From NCBI RefSeq assembly GCF_009725165.1, contig NZ_WNZW01000002.1, positions 124,001-188,000 of the forward strand: a stretch of 64,000 nucleotides of DNA. Direction: 5' to 3'. A program made the translations under genes and the position numbers. How positions within the stretch are numbered: position 1 is the first letter of the stretch; each line of letters opens with the position of its first letter. The DNA comes from Paenibacillus woosongensis. GTDB taxonomy: Bacteria > Bacillota > Bacilli > Paenibacillales > Paenibacillaceae. Below the pieces are notes generated by a model. That model searched no databases, was not told where the DNA came from, and worked only from the letters and a program-made list of their open reading frames with translations. Below, piece after piece: positions 60,295-64,000 of this stretch.

Positions 60295-61008
60295 TTAGAA
60301 TTTAAGCCATTCAGGCGTAATCTGCTGCAGCCAAATCGTAATTTTGGCCATTTGATTCGTAAACAGCAGCACCCCCATCAACAGCATCAGCGCACCGCCG
60401 ATTTTCATGATCGCCGCAGAATAGCGGGTAATCCATTTCGTGCTGCCGATGAAAAAAGCCAGGATGAAAAACGGCAAAGCAAAGCCCAGCGTATATGCCG
60501 TAATCAGGTTTAGCCATGTTCCCGGCTCACTGACCGCAAGCGAAATAATTGCAGCCAAAATTGGCCCTACGCAGGGGGACCAGCCAGCGGAAAAACCGAT
60601 ACCAAAAATAAAAGAAGCCACATATCCGCTCTTCTTCATCTTAATATCCATTTTCCGTTCCTTCAGCAAAAATTGCGGCTGGAATATGCCGAGCAAAAAC
60701 AAGCCCATAAGTATAATTAAAATAGCAGAAATCTGGCGGATCAAATCCCGATAATGGATGAAAAACTCGCCAAAAAGCCCGGCCCCGAAGCCAAGAGTAT
60801 AGAAAACAACAGAGAATCCCAGAATAAAAGCGAGCGTGTGTGCCATCGTCTTCATACGGACTTCCCGCTTGTTTTGCTCCTTCTGCAGCGTTTGCACAGA
60901 CATCCCCGTAATATAAGACAAATAGGACGGGTAGAGCGGCAAGGCGCAAGGCGAAATGAAGGAAGCAACACCTGCCCCGAAAGCTATCACTACATTAATA
61001 TCAGCCAT
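60295..61008 (-). CDS. ccdA: Cytochrome c biogenesis protein CcdA
   Basis: A 237-residue membrane protein with six membrane segments that carries reducing power across the membrane. The redox Cys pair is present: [17 protein letters not shown] in segment 1 and [14 protein letters not shown] in segment 4. It serves cytochrome c assembly and, in spore formers, spore cortex synthesis through StoA. GGATCGGAGG precedes the ATG. It is 44 bases after znuB on the same strand without a clear terminator, so it may be read from the zinc operon; its thiol-disulfide partner is not nearby. Confidence 0.94.
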   Translation of the reverse strand: MADINVVIAFGAGVASFISPCALPLYPSYLSYITGMSVQTLQKEQNKREVRMKTMAHTLAFILGFSVVFYTLGFGAGLFGEFFIHYRDLIRQISAILIILMGLFLLGIFQPQFLLKERKMDIKMKKSGYVASFIFGIGFSAGWSPCVGPILAAIISLAVSEPGTWLNLITAYTLGFALPFFILAFFIGSTKWITRYSAAIMKIGGALMLLMGVLLFTNQMAKITIWLQQITPEWLKF

Positions 61009-61052
61009 TACAGCCTCCGATCCTCAGATGAGATAGAAAGTATTGTAATGTT

Positions 61053-61847
61053 CTAAGCATTCAGCCCTTTTTTGCCTATAAGCGTAACGATCAGCATGCC
61101 GATGAGCAGCAGCACAATCGTAGCGCCCGGTGCCAGATTCCATATGCCGGCCATAATCAGCCCGATCACAACGGCAATTTCCGCGATAATGACCGAGAAG
61201 ATCACCGAGGACTTGAAGCTGCGCGCAATAAGCAGACTGCATGCCGCTGGAATCGTAATTAAAGCGGATACGAGCAGGGCGCCAACGATCTTGATAGCGG
61301 TACTAATGACCAGCGCCGTCAGCACAGTAATCAGCAGGTTGAACAGCTTAACGGGCAGCCCGCTGACCGCAGCGGCATCCTCCTCAAACGTAAGGAGGAA
61401 AAATTCCTTGAAGAACAGGGCCACGACGGCGATAACGACGAGCGTAACCGCGCCGACGATGTATAAATCTTCCCTGCTCAAAGTGTAAATGCTGCCGAAC
61501 AATACATCCGTATTGTACCCTATCCCGAGCGTAAAGAACAGCGAGGCCAGCGCCACGCCACCAGACATGATGATGGCTATCGACAGTTCCGCGTAGGCTT
61601 TATAAGCTTTGCGCAGCTTCTCGATCGCGAAGGAGGCCAATACTGCAAAGGCCAGTCCCACCCATATCGGATTGGCATGGATCAGGAAACCGAGGGCCAC
61701 GCCCGCAATCGTTACATGGGCCAGCGTGTCCCCGATCATCGACAAGCGGCGCAGCACTAAAAAAATACCGATCAGGGGGGCTGTGATGCCAATGAGCAGC
61801 CCGCCTATCAGCGCTCTTTGAAAAAATTCTGCCGTAAGTATTTCCAA
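61053..61847 (-). CDS. znuB: Zinc ABC transporter permease ZnuB
   Basis: A 264-residue ABC-3 family permease with about eight membrane segments, including LVVIAVVALFFKEFFLLTFE with the family EFxxxxFD-like signature (EEDAAAVSGLPVKLFN) and GALLVSALITIPAACSLLI. It is the membrane channel of the high-affinity zinc importer. TTG start at 61847 after GAGGAGATG. It follows the repeat region after znuC. Specificity for zinc comes from znuA, its His-rich loop and the Zur-like box. Confidence 0.93.
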   Translation of the reverse strand: MEILTAEFFQRALIGGLLIGITAPLIGIFLVLRRLSMIGDTLAHVTIAGVALGFLIHANPIWVGLAFAVLASFAIEKLRKAYKAYAELSIAIIMSGGVALASLFFTLGIGYNTDVLFGSIYTLSREDLYIVGAVTLVVIAVVALFFKEFFLLTFEEDAAAVSGLPVKLFNLLITVLTALVISTAIKIVGALLVSALITIPAACSLLIARSFKSSVIFSVIIAEIAVVIGLIMAGIWNLAPGATIVLLLIGMLIVTLIGKKGLNA

Positions 61848-61864
61848 GTTTCACATCTCCTCAA

Positions 61865-61942
61865 AGTTTTGCCTAAGCAAAACTTACATCGAAAGCATAA
61901 GCCTAGTTTTGCGGAGCAAAACTTACTTCGTAAGCATAAGCT
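61865..61942. repeat. Two imperfect tandem copies of a 39-40 bp repeat with internal palindromes
   Basis: Copies at 61865-61904 and 61905-61942 share AGTTTTGC...GCAAAAC followed by TTAC.TCG.AAGCATAAGC. Each copy can form a GTTTTGC/GCAAAAC hairpin, and the two can pair with each other. They lie between znuC and znuB and could weaken expression of the distal gene or be copies of a dispersed genomic repeat; no other copy occurs in this window. Confidence 0.75.
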
Positions 61943-61949
61943 GGCCAAT

Positions 61950-62711
61950 CTATTGGATTGAATGCTGAAGGTCGGGAATCGAACAATCCTGATCATGGGA
62001 ATGCTTCACATAGAACTTGATCGCTCCGCAGCGATCCAGCGGCTCATTGCCCAAATTATCCTCAATCATTTCCACATCATGCGAGACCATCAGAAAGGTC
62101 ATATGATGATGCGCATGCATATGGAAAATCAGCTCGAAGAAATCTTCCTGGGTCTGCGCATCGATTCCGACTGTAGGCTCGTCTAAAATTAGCAGATCCG
62201 GCTTATTGATCAAGGCTCTGGCCAAAAAGACGCGCTGCTGCTGCCCGCCGGACAGCTCCCCGATCCGTTTGTCGGCAATATCTCCGATGCGCATTACCTC
62301 AAGCGCATCGTCGCATTTCACCTGCTCCGCCTTGCCGATGCGGCGAAACAGCTTCTTATTGTTATACAATCCCGACATGACGACTTCTCTTACAGTCGCC
62401 GGAAACAAAGGGTTGAACGAATTTTTCTGCGGCACATATCCAATCCTGTCCCAATCACGAAAACGACGAATCGGCTGTCCAAACAGGCGAATTTCCCCAT
62501 CGGTCGGCGACAGCAGCCCGACCATCATCCGCAGCAGGGTCGTCTTGCCGGCCCCGTTCGAGCCGATGACCCCGACGAAATCGCGTTCTTTTACCGTAAA
62601 ACTGAAGTTCGAAATCACGTTCTTGTCCTTATAGGAAAAGGAGACATCGGCAAGCTCGATAATATTGTCATGGCAGGCCAACGCCGATGCCGCTAAATTG
62701 TCCGGTTTCAT
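61950..62711 (-). CDS. znuC: Zinc ABC transporter ATP-binding protein ZnuC
   Basis: A 253-residue ABC ATPase: Walker A GVIGSNGAGKTTLLR, Q loop YVPQKNSFNPLF, signature LSGGQQQRVFLARAL, Walker B LLILDEPTVGIDA and the switch His in MVSHDVEMI. It powers zinc uptake with ZnuA and ZnuB. GGAAGGACGG before ATG 62711 fixes the start; the frame upstream overlaps znuA. The C-terminus has a Cys/His tail (HSHDQDCSIPDLQHSI) that could sense metal, by inference. The stop lies next to the tandem repeat. Confidence 0.94.
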   Translation of the reverse strand: MKPDNLAASALACHDNIIELADVSFSYKDKNVISNFSFTVKERDFVGVIGSNGAGKTTLLRMMVGLLSPTDGEIRLFGQPIRRFRDWDRIGYVPQKNSFNPLFPATVREVVMSGLYNNKKLFRRIGKAEQVKCDDALEVMRIGDIADKRIGELSGGQQQRVFLARALINKPDLLILDEPTVGIDAQTQEDFFELIFHMHAHHHMTFLMVSHDVEMIEDNLGNEPLDRCGAIKFYVKHSHDQDCSIPDLQHSIQ

Positions 62712-62742
62712 CTTGACCGTCCTTCCGCTGGTATGTCTCTCC

Positions 62743-63756
62743 TTATTGTAAGGCGAGAACAAGATTTTGCAAATTTTTCTCCATCAATGTAAAGTAATTC
62801 TCTCCAGCCTGCTCCTGCTGCTTCGTCAGCCCCTCAACCGGATTAAGCACCAGCGTCTTCACGCCCGCTTCCGAGGCCAGCGTGTTCACAAGCTTATCAG
62901 ACACAAGCTCCTCAAAAAAGATATACTGAATACCTTCTTCCTTCACCAGCTTGGATAGATTAATCAAATCCTGGGCTTTCGGTTCCGCTTCCGGCGTCAG
63001 GCCCATAATCGAATGCTGGGTCAGCCCGTAATCCCGGCACAGATAGCCAAACGATTGGTGGGATACGACGATCTCTTTCCGGCTCGTCTTCGCCAGTTCC
63101 TCCGTAAACTTCGCATCAAGCTGCTGCAGGCGGGCATGCAGCTGTTCATAGCGGTCCTCGTATTGCTCCCGGTGAGCGGGATCAACCTCGATAAAGCTGT
63201 TTTTGATATTCTCAGCCATGATTATCGCCGATTTCGGACTTACCCAAGTGTGCGGGTCGATATGGCCGTGGTCATGATCATGATCATCCTCAGCATGGCC
63301 GTGTCCATCTTCATCATGATGATCCTCGTTGCCCGCGCCGTGCTGGTGTCCACCCTCTTCATCGCTTGCAATCAGAGGAATCCCCTCGCTTACTTCGACA
63401 GTCTTCACCTTGGAGTCGCTGCCCAGGCCTTTAAGGAAGCTGTCCAGCCAACCTTCAAGCCCCGCTCCGTTGTATAAGAAGAGCTGTGCTTTGGACGTGT
63501 TGAGGATTTCCTGGCTGCGCGGCGTCCAGTCATGCGGCTCGACGCCTACAGGCAGCAAATTGATAACATGCGCCTCCTCTCCTCCTATCTCTTTTGCAAA
63601 TTCATAGAGAGGGTAAAAACTCGTAACGACGTTGACCTTGCCCGCAACAACCTTGTTTTCATTATTGTTGCTTCCGCAGCCGGCCAACAGCAGAGCTACC
63701 GCAAGAAGCAGCAGAACCGCTTTCCAACCTTTATATATGTTCATGTATGACGCCAT
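62743..63756 (-). CDS. znuA: Zinc-binding lipoprotein ZnuA
   Basis: The substrate-binding lipoprotein of the zinc importer, 337 residues. Lipobox LLLAGC with the lipidated Cys27, metal-binding His75 (VEPHDW) and His169 (DPHTWVSP), HQSFGYLCRDYG and a His/Asp/Glu-rich loop at about 137-165 (HQHGAGNEDHHDEDGHGH) that is typical of ZnuA/AdcA zinc specificity. AAGGAAGATC precedes the ATG. It is the first gene of znuA-znuC-znuB and lies just after a sigma-A promoter with a Zur-like operator. Confidence 0.95.
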   Translation of the reverse strand: MASYMNIYKGWKAVLLLLAVALLLAGCGSNNNENKVVAGKVNVVTSFYPLYEFAKEIGGEEAHVINLLPVGVEPHDWTPRSQEILNTSKAQLFLYNGAGLEGWLDSFLKGLGSDSKVKTVEVSEGIPLIASDEEGGHQHGAGNEDHHDEDGHGHAEDDHDHDHGHIDPHTWVSPKSAIIMAENIKNSFIEVDPAHREQYEDRYEQLHARLQQLDAKFTEELAKTSRKEIVVSHQSFGYLCRDYGLTQHSIMGLTPEAEPKAQDLINLSKLVKEEGIQYIFFEELVSDKLVNTLASEAGVKTLVLNPVEGLTKQQEQAGENYFTLMEKNLQNLVLALQ

Positions 63757-63780
63757 TATGATCTTCCTTCCTAGCCATCC

Positions 63781-63834
63781 TTAATCGTAATTATTACTAG
63801 AAGGATTATAGGGTCTAAATAAAACGATTGTCAA
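63781..63834 (-). promoter_or_regulatory. znu promoter with Zur-like operator
   Basis: Minus strand TTGACA at 63829-63834, 18 bases, TATAAT at 63805-63810, both perfect. Immediately downstream, 63781-63801 reads TTAATCGTAATTATTACTAG on the plus strand; AATCGTAATTATTAC equals the Bacillus Zur box left arm and centre (AAATCGTAATnATTACGATT), with only the outer right arm diverged. Repression by Zn-bound Zur is the expected control. Confidence 0.85.
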
Positions 63835-64000
63835 CCGCCTAAATCTGTCTTTGGTGTATTGTCACATTCTAGTGTTGGCGCATAGATAGCAAAATAAACG
63901 GAATCATGGCGTAACGCCGCTAGTTTAAAGAACCGTAATATGGTGCTAATAAAATTACATGTTCTTATCCGAATTTTTAGTTATTGACCTAGCAAAGAGC
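63835..64000. other. Non-coding end of the window
   Basis: The last 166 bases hold no ORF with a ribosome binding site on either strand. They are AT-rich and probably upstream sequence of the next gene beyond the window. Nothing more can be supported. Confidence 0.5.

Noticed and set aside
1..64000. CRISPR arrays, transposases, rRNA or tRNA genes
   Set aside because: No regularly spaced repeats, no transposase domains and no tRNA or rRNA-like sequence were seen on either strand.

Overview
The window reads as chromosome of an endospore-forming, low-to-mid GC Firmicute. Gene content and order match the Bacillales sporulation core (spo0A, spoIVB, spoIIIA, spoIIA, spoVA, spoIIM, tlp, mciZ). Protein lengths, the Bacillus-type neighbourhoods (fur-yqzK-xerD-pupG-dacF-spoIIA, accBC-asp23-nusB-folD-xseAB-ispA-dxs-tlyA-argR-recN-spoIVB-spo0A, yqhQ/yqhR-aroQ-papA-efp-yqhV-spoIIIA) and the frequent TTG/GTG starts suggest Paenibacillus or a close relative. 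That assignment is inference from gene order and protein character, not from a database search. Almost everything is on the minus strand. No rRNA, tRNA, CRISPR, prophage or transposase was seen.

Layout. 1-1.8 kb: end of a riboflavin operon (ribE partial, ribD) under an FMN riboswitch. 1.9-3.2 kb: a small zinc-ribbon-like protein, an AT-rich poorly coding gap, and the spore protein gene tlp. 3.2-11.1 kb: ppiB, lysA, then a shortened spoVA set (spoVAF, spoVAB, spoVAA), the sigF operon (spoIIAA-spoIIAB-sigF) and dacF. 11.2-16.5 kb: pupG, xerD, yqzK, fur, spoIIM, yqxK, nudF. 16.6-19.2 kb: mciZ overlapping a TPR protein gene, an M20 peptidase, and the 33-aa prli42 gene. 19.2-24.9 kb: lipB and the branched-chain 2-oxoacid dehydrogenase complex (lpdV-bkdAA-bkdAB-bkdB). 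25-28.7 kb: DUF2627, a small unknown gene, an intergenic region with a candidate small RNA and a perfect palindrome, spo0A and spoIVB. 28.8-42 kb: recN, argR, an anchored unknown protein, tlyA, dxs, ispA, xseB, xseA, folD, nusB, the asp23-amaP-DUF2273 envelope stress set, accC and accB. 42.2-48.4 kb: the complete spoIIIAA-AH operon and yqhV. 48.5-57 kb: glgP, lysC, efp, papA, aroQ, yqhR and, divergently, yqhQ plus a small membrane protein. 57-64 kb: a patatin-like lipase, a secreted GHL10 glycosidase, mntR, ccdA and the znuA-znuC-znuB zinc uptake genes.

How it works together. The window holds much of the sporulation chain of command. Spo0A has a sigma-H promoter with several 0A boxes. The sigma-F switch (SpoIIAA/AB) has a near-consensus sigma-H promoter. 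SpoIIM and the SpoIIIA channel have an engulfment or intercompartment role, the latter behind an excellent sigma-E promoter match. SpoIVB is the signalling protease, SpoVA/SpoVAF act in spore loading and germination, and MciZ blocks FtsZ in the mother cell. Metal homeostasis forms a second theme (fur, mntR, and znuACB behind a Zur-like box). Housekeeping metabolism (riboflavin, isoprenoid, fatty acid, folate, lysine, branched-chain fatty acid primers) fills the rest.

I found no obviously new multi-gene defence or mobile system. The best leads are small: the mciZ/TPR overlap, a hairpin that can hide the ribosome binding site of the patatin gene, a candidate sRNA beside spo0A, the reduced spoVA cluster, and a far-displaced expression platform on the FMN riboswitch.
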